The notes beneath the pieces were generated by a model. That model saw only the letters and a list, made by a program, of their open reading frames with translations. It was not told the origin of the DNA and searched no databases. Source: Fidelibacterota bacterium (GTDB lineage: Bacteria; Fidelibacterota; Marinisomatia; SCGC-AAA003-L08; TS1B11). From it: 64,000 bases of DNA. The stretch's first letter is position 1; each line of letters opens with the position of its first letter. Shown here one piece after another: positions 9,764 to 17,774 of this stretch. A program made the position numbers and the translations under genes. The stretch spans positions 372,001-436,000 of the forward strand of contig SCKJ01000001.1 of assembly GCA_004124875.1 (NCBI GenBank). Reading direction: 5' to 3'.

Positions 9764-10522
9764 ATGCTTTTTACCCAGCTCATTCAGGCGAACCTCACTA
9801 CCCGCCAACTCGGACGGGAAATCACCTATTACCCCCACACCGATTCCACCAATGACGACCTGTGGGAGCTGCTGGGCGATGGCGAAGCGGAGACGGGTCA
9901 TATAGTGCTAACCGATCATCAGCGCGAAGGCAAGGGCCGCCAAGGGCGCAGTTGGTACGAGTCGGCCGGACTGGGGCTCCCATTCTCGGTGCTGCTTGAG
10001 CCAGGTTGGCCCGATGAGCAGCTGGGTCTGGTATCGCTGGCGGCGGGGGTGGCGGTGGGCGAGGCGCTGCTCGATTTTGATGTGGAGTCGTCCCTTAAGT
10101 GGCCCAATGATGTCCTCTGCAAAGGCAAAAAAATTGCCGGCATTCTTGCTGAGCACCGGGCGGACAAAGTGGTGCTCGGCATCGGCGTCAACGTCAATGA
10201 GCAGCTGACCGATTTTCCCGATGAACTTCAGGCTGGCGCCACTTCGGTGCTGCTGGTGACCGGCGGAACGATTCAGCGGGAACGGCTGCTGGCCGATATT
10301 ATCAATGGTTTGGAGTCGATGCTGGGACCGTTTTCCAAGGACATCGGGGCGCGCTGGATGGCCCTGTGCGCGCATGTCGATCAGGCAGTTACGTTTCATT
10401 CCGGCAGCGCTGCGGTTGAAGGCATTTTTGAGGGACTTGATGATACCGGACATGCCCTGATCAACAGCGGCAACGGCGCGGTGGCCTTCTCCGCCGGCGA
10501 TATTGCGCTGGGCGATGGCTGA
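9764..10522 (+). CDS. birA: Biotin--[acetyl-CoA-carboxylase] ligase (monofunctional)
   Basis: 252 residues. TDSTND near residue 27 and GKGRQGRSW at about 56-64 form the biotinyl-5'-AMP binding loop, and LKWPNDVLCKGKKIAGILAE at 111-130 contains the catalytic lysine region. The N-terminal DNA-binding wing of bifunctional BirA is absent, so it is a group I ligase that does not act as a repressor. It attaches biotin to the AMKM lysine of carrier proteins, such as that encoded at 21497. It is followed 23 bp later by coaX, suggesting an operon of two cofactor-related enzymes, an arrangement common in bacteria. Confidence 0.95.
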   Translation: MLFTQLIQANLTTRQLGREITYYPHTDSTNDDLWELLGDGEAETGHIVLTDHQREGKGRQGRSWYESAGLGLPFSVLLEPGWPDEQLGLVSLAAGVAVGEALLDFDVESSLKWPNDVLCKGKKIAGILAEHRADKVVLGIGVNVNEQLTDFPDELQAGATSVLLVTGGTIQRERLLADIINGLESMLGPFSKDIGARWMALCAHVDQAVTFHSGSAAVEGIFEGLDDTGHALINSGNGAVAFSAGDIALGDG

Positions 10523-10545
10523 GTCGATGCCCCGAGAATAGCGGC

Positions 10546-11313
10546 GTGCTGCTGGCTATCGAAATCGGCAACTCCCATGTGGTGGTCTCATTTTTTAACG
10601 GCGCCGACCTGCTCTATACCGGCCGCCTGCCGGCTGATGCCAGTGTCACCCCGTTCAGGTGGTGGGAACTTTTCAAGACGCTCATCGCCGAAAGCGGGTT
10701 GGATGAATCCGGCATTCAGCGGGTAGCCATTTCATCTGTGGTGCCGGTAGTGGGCGCCGCCATCCATGCCATGGCCGCCGAGCATCTGCCTGGCGAGCCT
10801 CTGCAGATCAACGCCAACCTGCCGCTTGATCTCGGTCTCGATGTGACGCACCCCGACAGTGTCGGCGCCGACCGCATCTGCAATGTTGTCGCCTGCCGCG
10901 AGCTTTATGGCACGCCGGGTGTCGTCGTCGATTTGGGGACGGCCACCACCTTTGACGTGATAGATGAACAGGGGCATTTTATCGGCGGCAGCATCATGCC
11001 GGGCGTCGAGGCATCGGCGAGGCAGCTCTTTTCTGCTGCGGCCCTGTTATCCAAGGTGGAACTGAAAGTGCCCGCTTCAGCCATTGGACGCGACACCGAG
11101 TCCAATCTGCAGGCCGGTATCATCTTCGGGGCCGTCGATCAGGTTGACGGGATGCTGCGGCGTATCGCCAACGAGACCGGCTGGGAGCATCCGCAGCGGG
11201 TGGTGACGGGCGGCCAAAGCCACCTGATTGCGCCGCTGCTCAGCACCGCGGTCATTCACGATCCCGACCTGACGGTGCAAGGGCTCAGGATAATCGCCGA
11301 AAAGGTGGGCTGA
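10546..11313 (+). CDS. coaX: Type III pantothenate kinase
   Basis: 255 residues with a GTG start at 10546. The ASKHA-fold motifs are visible: LLAIEIGNSHVVVSFF (phosphate-1 loop), PDSVGADRICNVVACRELYG, and VVVDLGTATTFDV (phosphate-2). GGSIMPGVEASARQLFSAAA matches the region lining the pantothenate site. It phosphorylates pantothenate, the first step of CoA synthesis, and this type is insensitive to CoA feedback. One oddity: the usual aspartate of the first D-x-G-N motif is a glutamate here (EIGN). Downstream of birA in the same direction. Confidence 0.93.
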   Translation: MLLAIEIGNSHVVVSFFNGADLLYTGRLPADASVTPFRWWELFKTLIAESGLDESGIQRVAISSVVPVVGAAIHAMAAEHLPGEPLQINANLPLDLGLDVTHPDSVGADRICNVVACRELYGTPGVVVDLGTATTFDVIDEQGHFIGGSIMPGVEASARQLFSAAALLSKVELKVPASAIGRDTESNLQAGIIFGAVDQVDGMLRRIANETGWEHPQRVVTGGQSHLIAPLLSTAVIHDPDLTVQGLRIIAEKVG

Positions 11314-11511
11314 GTTCCAAATGGCGGCTACCGATACGCCGCGCTGCCGATTACATCAATATAGCCGGCGACTACCTGACTAGTGCCCAGGCGCACTCCT
11401 TAATTGTTGTAGAAAATATGACCGCACAAATTTACGCCTTCTCTCTCTGCCGGACCCAAATGAACTGCGCAAAAACATTAGCAATTGCCTGATAGATCGA
11501 AATCATTTAAT

Positions 11512-11531
11512 ATTGGACACACATATCCAAT
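11512..11531. promoter_or_regulatory. Inverted repeat ATTGGA-N8-TCCAAT, candidate Rrf2 operator
   Basis: A perfect 6-bp inverted repeat with an 8-bp spacer lies 32 bp upstream of the rrf2-type gene start, in an AT-rich stretch where a promoter is expected. Rrf2 regulators bind palindromic sites and often autoregulate, so this is a candidate operator. The assignment is inferred from position and symmetry only. Confidence 0.45.
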
Positions 11532-11562
11532 TAACTGACTTTTTCTCAGCGAGGGAGATGGC

Positions 11563-12024
11563 GTGATCTACTCGAAATCTGCCGAATATGCCATACAGGC
11601 GATGATTTACCTGGCCGAGCAGGATGGGGACCGCTTATCCATGGTCAGCGCCATCGCCGAGGACCACAATATACCACGGCATTTTCTGGCCAAGCTGGTG
11701 CAAACCCTGACCCGCCACCACCTGATCAAAAGTTTTCGCGGTCGCACAGGCGGCATCAGGTTGGCCCGGCCGGCAGACAAAATCACGCTCCTGCAAGTGG
11801 TCCACGCCATCGAGGGTCCGCCCCCGGAGAATGAAATGTGCGTGATCGGCCTCGACATCTGTTCAGACACCGCCTGCTGTCCGCTGCATAATCAATGGAA
11901 GCGTATCCGGGAGGAAGTACGTACGACTCTGCATCGTCAGACCCTGCAAGATCTGGCTATTGGCATGCAGCGGAAACGGCGGCAGCTGGCCTTGCTTTCT
12001 GACGGCGGAGGCGGCAAAAGCTGA
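11563..12024 (+). CDS. Rrf2-family transcriptional regulator
   Basis: 153 residues from a GTG start at 11563, preceded by GAGGGAG at 11551-11557. The N-terminal winged helix is typical (MIYSKSAEYAIQAMIYLAEQ; IPRHFLAKLVQTLTRHHLIK; SFRGRTGGIRLARP). C93, C100, C105 and C106 plus H109 could ligate a 2Fe-2S or other Fe-S cluster as in IscR/NsrR, but the spacing differs from IscR and the target pathway is unknown. No isc, suf or nitrosative-stress genes lie nearby. A palindrome at 11512-11531 is a candidate autoregulatory site. Confidence 0.9.
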   Translation: MIYSKSAEYAIQAMIYLAEQDGDRLSMVSAIAEDHNIPRHFLAKLVQTLTRHHLIKSFRGRTGGIRLARPADKITLLQVVHAIEGPPPENEMCVIGLDICSDTACCPLHNQWKRIREEVRTTLHRQTLQDLAIGMQRKRRQLALLSDGGGGKS

Positions 12025-12242
12025 TTGAACAACCCGGGACCGGAAGTGAGCCCCACGGAATAACCGGGCATGATGTGCCGTCCATCAGAAAAAAATACAA
12101 ACAGGTAGAATTATCCAGTAATTAGCCGTAAACTGGGCCTGCGCCGGGCTGGCCGGTTCAGCTGCCTTGCGCCGCTCTTTTACAATGCTTGTTCCGGCGG
12201 TGGGTCGCCGTCGATGGAGGATTGCTCACTCTGCTTCATAAA

Positions 12243-12263
12243 ATCAGGGCTCCCAGCCCTGAT
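12243..12263 (-). terminator. 9-bp hairpin, likely terminator of the glc operon
   Basis: ATCAGGGCT-CCC-AGCCCTGAT is a perfect 9-bp stem with a 3-nt loop. Read on the minus strand it is followed by TTTTA, so it could terminate transcripts coming from glcDEF, whose last stop is at 12420. On the plus strand no T-run follows. Confidence 0.5.
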
Positions 12264-12347
12264 CCTTCGTGGTGGTTTACTGGGACCTGAAGCCCTTACG
12301 GGCAATCTTGATGATCGTCCATCCCGCGCCTATCGCCGGACTCCATT

Positions 12348-12414
12348 GCCGGGCGCCCTTGCGCATCTTCCCTAAATGAAGTAGCCCTACTAATATAGCA
12401 AGGCCGCGCCCGGC
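12348..12414 (-). other. Long imperfect hairpin just 3' of glcF
   Basis: Arms GCCGGGCGCCCTTGC (12348-12362) and GCAAGG-CC-GCGCCCGGC (12398-12414) pair as 15 bp interrupted by a 2-nt bulge, around a 35-nt loop. The structure begins 6 bp after the glcF stop codon on the minus strand. There is no T-tract, so it might stabilise the 3' end of the mRNA or be a mobile-repeat remnant. Confidence 0.5.
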
Positions 12415-12419
12415 GTTAT

Positions 12420-13688
12420 TTATTCGGCAAAAACGCGGCGGTAGGTTTCGTCCAGGCTATATGCCGCATCCAATATCTCAAGGGTATGGCGCACCTGACG
12501 CCGCTGGCCATCCAATTTCAGTCCGCCTTGAATCTGCATCTGGCAGCCGGGATTGGCTGTCGCCACAATCTCGGCATCCACTTTTTCCAGCATGGCCAGC
12601 TTGCGCCCTAAAATCTGCCGCGAGAGGTCAGGCTCGGTCAGGCTGTAAAGGCCGGCGCTGCCGCAACATACTTCGGATTCCGGCAGCGGAATGAGATTCT
12701 CGCAGGCCGCGCGGAGGAGCGCCTCCGGTTGCTGGACGATTTTCTGCGCGTGAAAAAGGTGGCACGGCGCATCGTAGGTGACCTTCTCTGGCAGTTTGTG
12801 GACCGGCGGCAGCAGGCCGTTGTCCACCAGCCATTCGACTGCATCGACTACCTGCGGCAGCCCGTCCGCGGCTGCATGCTTCAGATGGGCACCGCAGCCA
12901 GCCGAATTGACGATGAGAGCTGCAGCGCCGGTTTGGCTGAACGCAGACATATCGCCCACCCGTTCCCCTTTCGCACCCGTGGCCGTGTCGATACCGGCGT
13001 GGGCGTGCAGCGCGCCGCAGCAGTGCTGCCCGGCTGGCACAATAACGGTATAGCCGTTCCATTGCATAACCCGCACGGTAGCGGCATGCACATTCGCGAA
13101 CCAGCTGTCCATGACGCAGCCGGCGAACAGCGCGACCGTCTCGCGATGGATCCCCTCAGGATGGCGCGGCTCGAAGCGCTGCTCCGCCGCCGCAGTAAAA
13201 CTTTTTGCCGGGAGCTTCGGCAGGCCTGCCAGCTGCATCCGCAAAGGCCGCGGCAGCAACCGCAGCCGCACGGCCAGGCGATCGAGCCTGAGCTTCTGCA
13301 GCCAGGCCAGCAGGCGGGTCAGCCGCCGCCTGAGAACAGGCGCGGTGGTCCACCGCAATATCGTTCTGCTGCCCAGCTTCAAGGGCGTCACTTCTCTCCG
13401 CTGAAACGACCGGACCTGCTCCAGCAAACTGCCGTAGGGGACCCCGGAGGGGCAGGCGGTTTCGCAGGCCAGGCAGCCCAGGCAGCGATCAATGTGCACG
13501 AAATGGCCTGAGCGGTCGCTCCATTCGTGGCGGTCGATCGAATTCATCAGCACTAGGCGTCCACGGGGAGAGTCGGCTTCGCGTCCCGTCACCATATACG
13601 TGGGGCAGCTGGGTAGACACAGGCCGCAGTGGATGCAGGTTTGCAGCTGCCGCGCCTGGTCAGGCTGAAACATCAGGTGCGCCGTCAT
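12420..13688 (-). CDS. glcF: Glycolate oxidase iron-sulfur subunit
   Basis: About 422 residues. I choose ATG 13688 because GGGAGG sits six bases upstream and the ATG overlaps the glcE stop (ATGA); an upstream ATG at 13700 lies inside glcE. Two 4Fe-4S motifs are visible near the N-terminus: CIHCGLCLPSCP (from C18) and CLGCLACETACPSG. Two cysteine-rich CCG domains follow (HCCGALHAHAG and VCCGSAGLYSL). It passes electrons from the flavin subunits to the respiratory chain at the membrane. It is the last gene of glcD-glcE-glcF. Confidence 0.94.
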   Translation of the reverse strand: MTAHLMFQPDQARQLQTCIHCGLCLPSCPTYMVTGREADSPRGRLVLMNSIDRHEWSDRSGHFVHIDRCLGCLACETACPSGVPYGSLLEQVRSFQRREVTPLKLGSRTILRWTTAPVLRRRLTRLLAWLQKLRLDRLAVRLRLLPRPLRMQLAGLPKLPAKSFTAAAEQRFEPRHPEGIHRETVALFAGCVMDSWFANVHAATVRVMQWNGYTVIVPAGQHCCGALHAHAGIDTATGAKGERVGDMSAFSQTGAAALIVNSAGCGAHLKHAAADGLPQVVDAVEWLVDNGLLPPVHKLPEKVTYDAPCHLFHAQKIVQQPEALLRAACENLIPLPESEVCCGSAGLYSLTEPDLSRQILGRKLAMLEKVDAEIVATANPGCQMQIQGGLKLDGQRRQVRHTLEILDAAYSLDETYRRVFAE

Positions 13689-14773
13689 GATGCCTCCCAC
13701 AATGGGCCGAAAATGGAATCGGGGTCGAGGATCGATTTAACTTTTTGCATGTAAAGGGCCGTATCGTCCCCTGGCACGGATGATTTACGCTGCCAATCGC
13801 CAGCCTCGACGACCTGACCCCCCGAAGCCTCAATGGAGGCTGCCAGCGGCGAGGCTCCAGCGCCAAAGAAGAGCGCTGCCCCGGTGGCCGGGTAGATGAT
13901 CAGTTCTTTCTCCCGGCCGGTCTCCAGTGCTATTGCCTGGCCCAGATTTGCGGGCAGAAAGCGGCCTATTCTCACCGGTTGGCTGGTGGTCACCGGCTCG
14001 TTTGGAACGCCTTCACAAGGCGTCACTTCAACCCCGCGCACCCCTTCCGTCAGTCCGATCCATCCATCGATCTCGCCTCGAGGGGCATAGGTCAAGCCTT
14101 CCAACTGCCACTCGCCGGCCTGTCCCTTAAGCCGGATCGCTTCCCAGGGGTCGGTTTGCAGTCCGCTGCTGCGCGGCCTGACCGTCCCCCGCCAGATGTT
14201 CAGCAGCGGCTCCGGGGTTGACGCCGCAATGTTGACGCGACACAGGCCGGTGGGGAGCGGAATGAGTCTCAGCGACACTTCGACCATCAGGCCGAGCGCG
14301 TGGCGGGACCCGATATACAGGGGTGAAAGTAGATAGCCGGCGACATTTTTCACCACTTTCGCGCCCCAGGTCACCGGCGATCCGCTGTCATCAATGGCCG
14401 TCATGCCCATGACCCAGTCCCTGGCCGTGCCGTAGCGATGGCTGAGCCAGCTCAGCGACAGATCGTTTCCGAGATAGTCGGCCAGCGGCATGAAGCCCCC
14501 CATGGGCGTGTCCAGCGGCAGCCATAACCCCTCTGCAGCGACATGCGCTTTCACCTGGTCGAGCGTCTGACCCACCCCGGTTGTCAGCACCATGTCGGCA
14601 GGATTGAAGGGGGACGTTTGGCGCAGCGCTGAAAAATCGATGCTGTGCTCGGCGAGAGGCCCGCCGATGGATACTTTTTGCTCCCGGGCCCGCTGCACCC
14701 ATGCGGCGAGATCGCCGGATGAATCCGGGATAACGGGTTGCCCGGCGTGAGGCCATGTGCGCGCCATGGTCAC
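13685..14773 (-). CDS. glcE: Glycolate oxidase FAD-binding subunit
   Basis: 362 residues. The start is GTG at 14773, giving a GTGA overlap with the glcD stop; ATG 14767 is an alternative. The chain resembles a shortened FAD-binding (PCMH-type) flavoprotein. LTTGVGQTLDQVKAHVAAEG and LPLDTPMGGFMPLADYLGND match the FAD-binding half, and VTWGAKVVKNVAGYLLSPLY carries the conserved V-K-N-V-A-G-Y. The second catalytic domain of GlcD is reduced, as in GlcE proteins. It acts with GlcD and GlcF in oxidation of glycolate to glyoxylate. Confidence 0.92.
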   Translation of the reverse strand: MTMARTWPHAGQPVIPDSSGDLAAWVQRAREQKVSIGGPLAEHSIDFSALRQTSPFNPADMVLTTGVGQTLDQVKAHVAAEGLWLPLDTPMGGFMPLADYLGNDLSLSWLSHRYGTARDWVMGMTAIDDSGSPVTWGAKVVKNVAGYLLSPLYIGSRHALGLMVEVSLRLIPLPTGLCRVNIAASTPEPLLNIWRGTVRPRSSGLQTDPWEAIRLKGQAGEWQLEGLTYAPRGEIDGWIGLTEGVRGVEVTPCEGVPNEPVTTSQPVRIGRFLPANLGQAIALETGREKELIIYPATGAALFFGAGASPLAASIEASGGQVVEAGDWQRKSSVPGDDTALYMQKVKSILDPDSIFGPLWEAS

Positions 14774-16206
14774 AGCCAGGTGCCCTCAGGCAGGGTGGCG
14801 CCATTTTTCACTTCGCCGCAGCGGGCGCCCTCGGGCAAGAGTTTGCAGGGATTCAGCAGGCCCAGCGGACTCAGGCCGTTGCGCAATCGCCGCATGTGGG
14901 CCAGGTCCGCGCCGGAGTACATGCGGGCCATCATCTCCCGCTTCTCCAGGCCGATGCCATGTTCGCCGGAGAGCGAGCCCCCCATTTCGAGGCAGGCGGC
15001 CAGGATATCCTCCGAGCAGGCCAAGGCGCGATCGGCACCATCCGGGGTGTCCGGGTCAAACAGGATGAGCGGGTGGATATTGCCGTCTCCGGCGTGCGCG
15101 ATGTTGGCCACTTTCAGTTTGTGGATCCCGGCGATGCGGTAGACCGCCTGCAGAATGTCGGTCAGACGGCTGCGGGGCACGACACCGTCGTTGGTGTAGT
15201 AGGCCGGAGATATTTTGCCCATGGCGCCCGCGACATGCTTCCGCCCGAGCCATAATTTCTGGCGCTCCTCCTCAGATTGAGCGAGTGTAAAATCGATGGC
15301 GCCGTGCTCCCGGCAGAGCGCCTCAATGGTCTCCGCCTGCCCCTTGGAGCGCTCATCATCGGTGTCCAGCTCGATGAGCAGGATGGCCCCTGCGTCGGTT
15401 GGGAAGCCGACTTTAAGATGAGCCTCCACCGCCTGGATGCAGAGCTGATCGATGAACTCAAGGGCCGACGGCAAAATGCGGGCGGCGAGAATGGCCGTTA
15501 CGGAGTCGGTGGCCCCGGCCGGATCGGCGAAAGTGGCCAGCATGGTGGTGATGCCTGCCGCTACCGGGACCAGGCGGACCGTCACCTCGGTGGTGATGCC
15601 AAGGGTCCCTTCAGAGCCGACCAGGAAGGAGGAGAAAGAGGGTCCCGTCTGGGCCAGATAGGGGCCGCCAAATGTGGCCACCTGACCATCGGCCATGACC
15701 ACGGTCTGGCCGAGCACATGGTTCAATGTGACGCCCTGTTTCAGGGTATGTGGGCCGCCGGCGTTTTCGGCCACGTTACCGCCGATGGTACAGGCCGCCT
15801 GGCTGGAGGGGTCCGGGGCAAACTCAAGGCCGTAAGGGCGGGTCTGCAGAGAGAGGTAGCTGTTCACGACCCCAGGCTGCACGATGGCAAACCGGTTATC
15901 TGCCGACAGATATATAATCTGATTCATGCGGCTCAGCTGTATGATGACGCCCCCGTCAATAATAGCCCCGCCGCTCAGGCCCGTTCCGGCCCCTCTGGCG
16001 ACAAAGGGAACGCCCGCCCGATTGCAGGCTTTAACAATGGCGGCCACCTCGCCGGTCGATTGGGGATAGACGACGCACTCGGGCGCCGCCTGATGGAGAG
16101 TCAGCCCGTCCGAGGCGAATGTCAACAGTTCGGCAGTCCCTGTATCGACATTTGGCCGGCCGACGATTTTCCGGAAACGGCGCGTGAGGGAATCATTCAA
16201 CGGCAT
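14770..16206 (-). CDS. glcD: Glycolate oxidase FAD-linked catalytic subunit
   Basis: 478 residues of the FAD-linked oxidase family. The PCMH FAD-binding domain shows PFVARGAGTGLSGGAIIDGG and TIGGNVAENAGGPHTLKQGV; the C-terminal domain ends in NIAHAGDGNIHPLILFDPD and SGEHGIGLEKREMM, the conserved metal/substrate residues of GlcD and D-lactate dehydrogenases. Operon context with glcE and glcF (4-bp overlaps) favours glycolate oxidation over D-lactate. It is divergent from the ECF sigma gene at 16336 across a 129-bp gap, which must hold both promoters. Confidence 0.94.
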   Translation of the reverse strand: MPLNDSLTRRFRKIVGRPNVDTGTAELLTFASDGLTLHQAAPECVVYPQSTGEVAAIVKACNRAGVPFVARGAGTGLSGGAIIDGGVIIQLSRMNQIIYLSADNRFAIVQPGVVNSYLSLQTRPYGLEFAPDPSSQAACTIGGNVAENAGGPHTLKQGVTLNHVLGQTVVMADGQVATFGGPYLAQTGPSFSSFLVGSEGTLGITTEVTVRLVPVAAGITTMLATFADPAGATDSVTAILAARILPSALEFIDQLCIQAVEAHLKVGFPTDAGAILLIELDTDDERSKGQAETIEALCREHGAIDFTLAQSEEERQKLWLGRKHVAGAMGKISPAYYTNDGVVPRSRLTDILQAVYRIAGIHKLKVANIAHAGDGNIHPLILFDPDTPDGADRALACSEDILAACLEMGGSLSGEHGIGLEKREMMARMYSGADLAHMRRLRNGLSPLGLLNPCKLLPEGARCGEVKNGATLPEGTWL

Positions 16207-16335
16207 GCGGAAAATTTAGTCTCGCGAACAGTGCTGCCAAGTAAAATCATCAGTAAATAAAATGGTTGAAATTATTCCCAAGCATCGCCAACCTTTCGAC
16301 TGAAGAACCCGTCTATTACCCGGCATGTTTATTTT

Positions 16336-16932
16336 ATGGAATTAATTGAACATGAATTGATAAAACGTGCCCGGGGCGGAGACACTGGGGCGTTCAAACA
16401 GTTGGTTGAGGAAAATCAGAAACAGGTTTTTAATAGGGCCATGGAACTTACAGGTAATGGGGCCGACGCCGATGATCTCGCGCAGATTGTTTTTATCAAG
16501 GCGTACAAAGGATTATCAAGATTCAAAGGGCAGGCCAAGTTCCAGTCGTGGCTCTACCGGATTATGGTCAACAGCCACATAGATGAAAGTCGCAAGCGGC
16601 TCAGTCGCGGTGGCTGGGAGGTCGCTCCGGTCCATCGAGCAGAAGGCGATGAAAAGGAGCTTTTCATCGACACGTCATCGGCCCACAATCCCGAGGCGCA
16701 ATCGGAGGCGGCCAGTATGCGCGCCGACATCGAAATAGCGCTCCAGGCATTGGCCCCGCAACAGCGGACCATTTTCGTCATGCGCCATTACAAGGACATG
16801 CCCCTGAAAGAGATCGCCCAGGCGCTGGGGGTGACGACGGGTACGGTTAAAAGTCAGTTGTTTCGGGCGCTCCAGCATTTGCAGGAAAAGCTCGCTTTTT
16901 ATCGCCACGAATTAGGATTGGGATCATCATGA
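16336..16932 (+). CDS. RNA polymerase ECF sigma factor
   Basis: 198 residues. Region 2 is clear (DADDLAQIVFIKAYKGLSRF and FQSWLYRIMVNSHIDESRK), which binds core polymerase and the -10 element. Region 4 carries a helix-turn-helix (MPLKEIAQALGVTTGTVKSQ) for the -35 element. The stop overlaps the start of the anti-sigma gene by 4 bp (ATGA), so the two are translationally coupled. Its target could include the HEAT-repeat gene directly downstream. No strong Shine-Dalgarno site precedes the ATG. Confidence 0.95.
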   Translation: MELIEHELIKRARGGDTGAFKQLVEENQKQVFNRAMELTGNGADADDLAQIVFIKAYKGLSRFKGQAKFQSWLYRIMVNSHIDESRKRLSRGGWEVAPVHRAEGDEKELFIDTSSAHNPEAQSEAASMRADIEIALQALAPQQRTIFVMRHYKDMPLKEIAQALGVTTGTVKSQLFRALQHLQEKLAFYRHELGLGSS

Positions 16933-17774
16933 GTATGAATTGCAAAAAATGTGAAAATATGATGGCCGAGGCCCTTTACGGTGAATTAGGCCCGAGAGCA
17001 CGTGCGCGCTTTGATGAGCACCTTCAAGGCTGCTCTCAGTGCACTGACATGTTTCTCCAATTTCAGCAGACGCTGGCCGTAACGGACCGGCGCGAACTGG
17101 CGCGTGCTGATGATGCGTCCATGAAAGGGTTCTGGGAGCGTCTGGAGCCACATCTTGAGCGCACCCCGGCCACGCCGGTTTGGAACTTGGCACCCGTGCG
17201 CCTGGCGCTTGCCGATTGGACCAGCCGTCCTGCCCTGGCCGCCGCTGCCGCCCTGTTGCTTGTGGCTGTGGGCATATTCATTGGCCGCATCAATCCCCAG
17301 AATTTGGGCGGCGTCCAACCCCAGGCGGCGGCAGTGCTGAATCCGGCCGTGACGGCGGAATTTAATGAGCAGTTCGGCAGTTACCTCGAGCGGACTAAAA
17401 TGATCCTGCTCGGTATGGACAACTACCAGCTGGATGAGGGTCCAAGCGAAGATAATCTGGATCATCAACGGGCCATTTCGAGGGAACTGCTTCATCAGGG
17501 TAGAGACCTTAAAGCGCATGCGGCAATTTCTTCCGATGCATCGGTCGGCTACCTGATAGATGATATTGAGCGCATCCTGCTGCAGTTGGCCAACAGTGAC
17601 GACGGGGACCTGGAGGTGACCATTCAGATCATTCAGTCGGGCATGCAGCGCAATGGTGTGCTGCTTAAAATCACTTTAACAGAGCTCAGCCGCATTCACC
17701 GGGAGCAGCTGGAAATCCAGTTGAAAACATCTTCAATAATTGCCTATTACGGGAAGGACAGAGACGATGGTTAA
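16929..17774 (+). CDS. Anti-sigma factor with zinc-finger N-terminus
   Basis: 281 residues. The N-terminus has C-x-x-C and H-x3-C-x2-C (HLQGCSQC), the zf-HC2 anti-sigma domain that sequesters ECF factors. A hydrophobic segment at about residues 98-115 (AAAAALLLVAVGIFIGRI) should cross the membrane, leaving a helical C-terminal domain of about 160 residues outside, possibly the sensor. It overlaps the sigma gene by 4 bp and the HEAT-repeat gene by 8 bp, so the three form one transcription unit. Confidence 0.9.
   Translation: MSMNCKKCENMMAEALYGELGPRARARFDEHLQGCSQCTDMFLQFQQTLAVTDRRELARADDASMKGFWERLEPHLERTPATPVWNLAPVRLALADWTSRPALAAAAALLLVAVGIFIGRINPQNLGGVQPQAAAVLNPAVTAEFNEQFGSYLERTKMILLGMDNYQLDEGPSEDNLDHQRAISRELLHQGRDLKAHAAISSDASVGYLIDDIERILLQLANSDDGDLEVTIQIIQSGMQRNGVLLKITLTELSRIHREQLEIQLKTSSIIAYYGKDRDDG

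Larger units (their letters stand above)
12025..12419. other. 395-bp intergenic region rich in inverted repeats
   Basis: No convincing gene. On the minus strand a short frame ending at 12085 codes for a tail with a hydrophobic end (ANYWIILPVCIFF) but has no start in frame; a 19-codon ATG frame just upstream is in another frame. Together they could be a frameshifted remnant of a tiny membrane protein. Two structured elements at 12243-12263 and 12348-12414 are listed separately. Confidence 0.4.

Noticed and set aside
12729-13511. 260-codon plus-strand frame over glcF
   Set aside because: Antisense shadow. glcF shows both ferredoxin motifs and CCG domains on the other strand.
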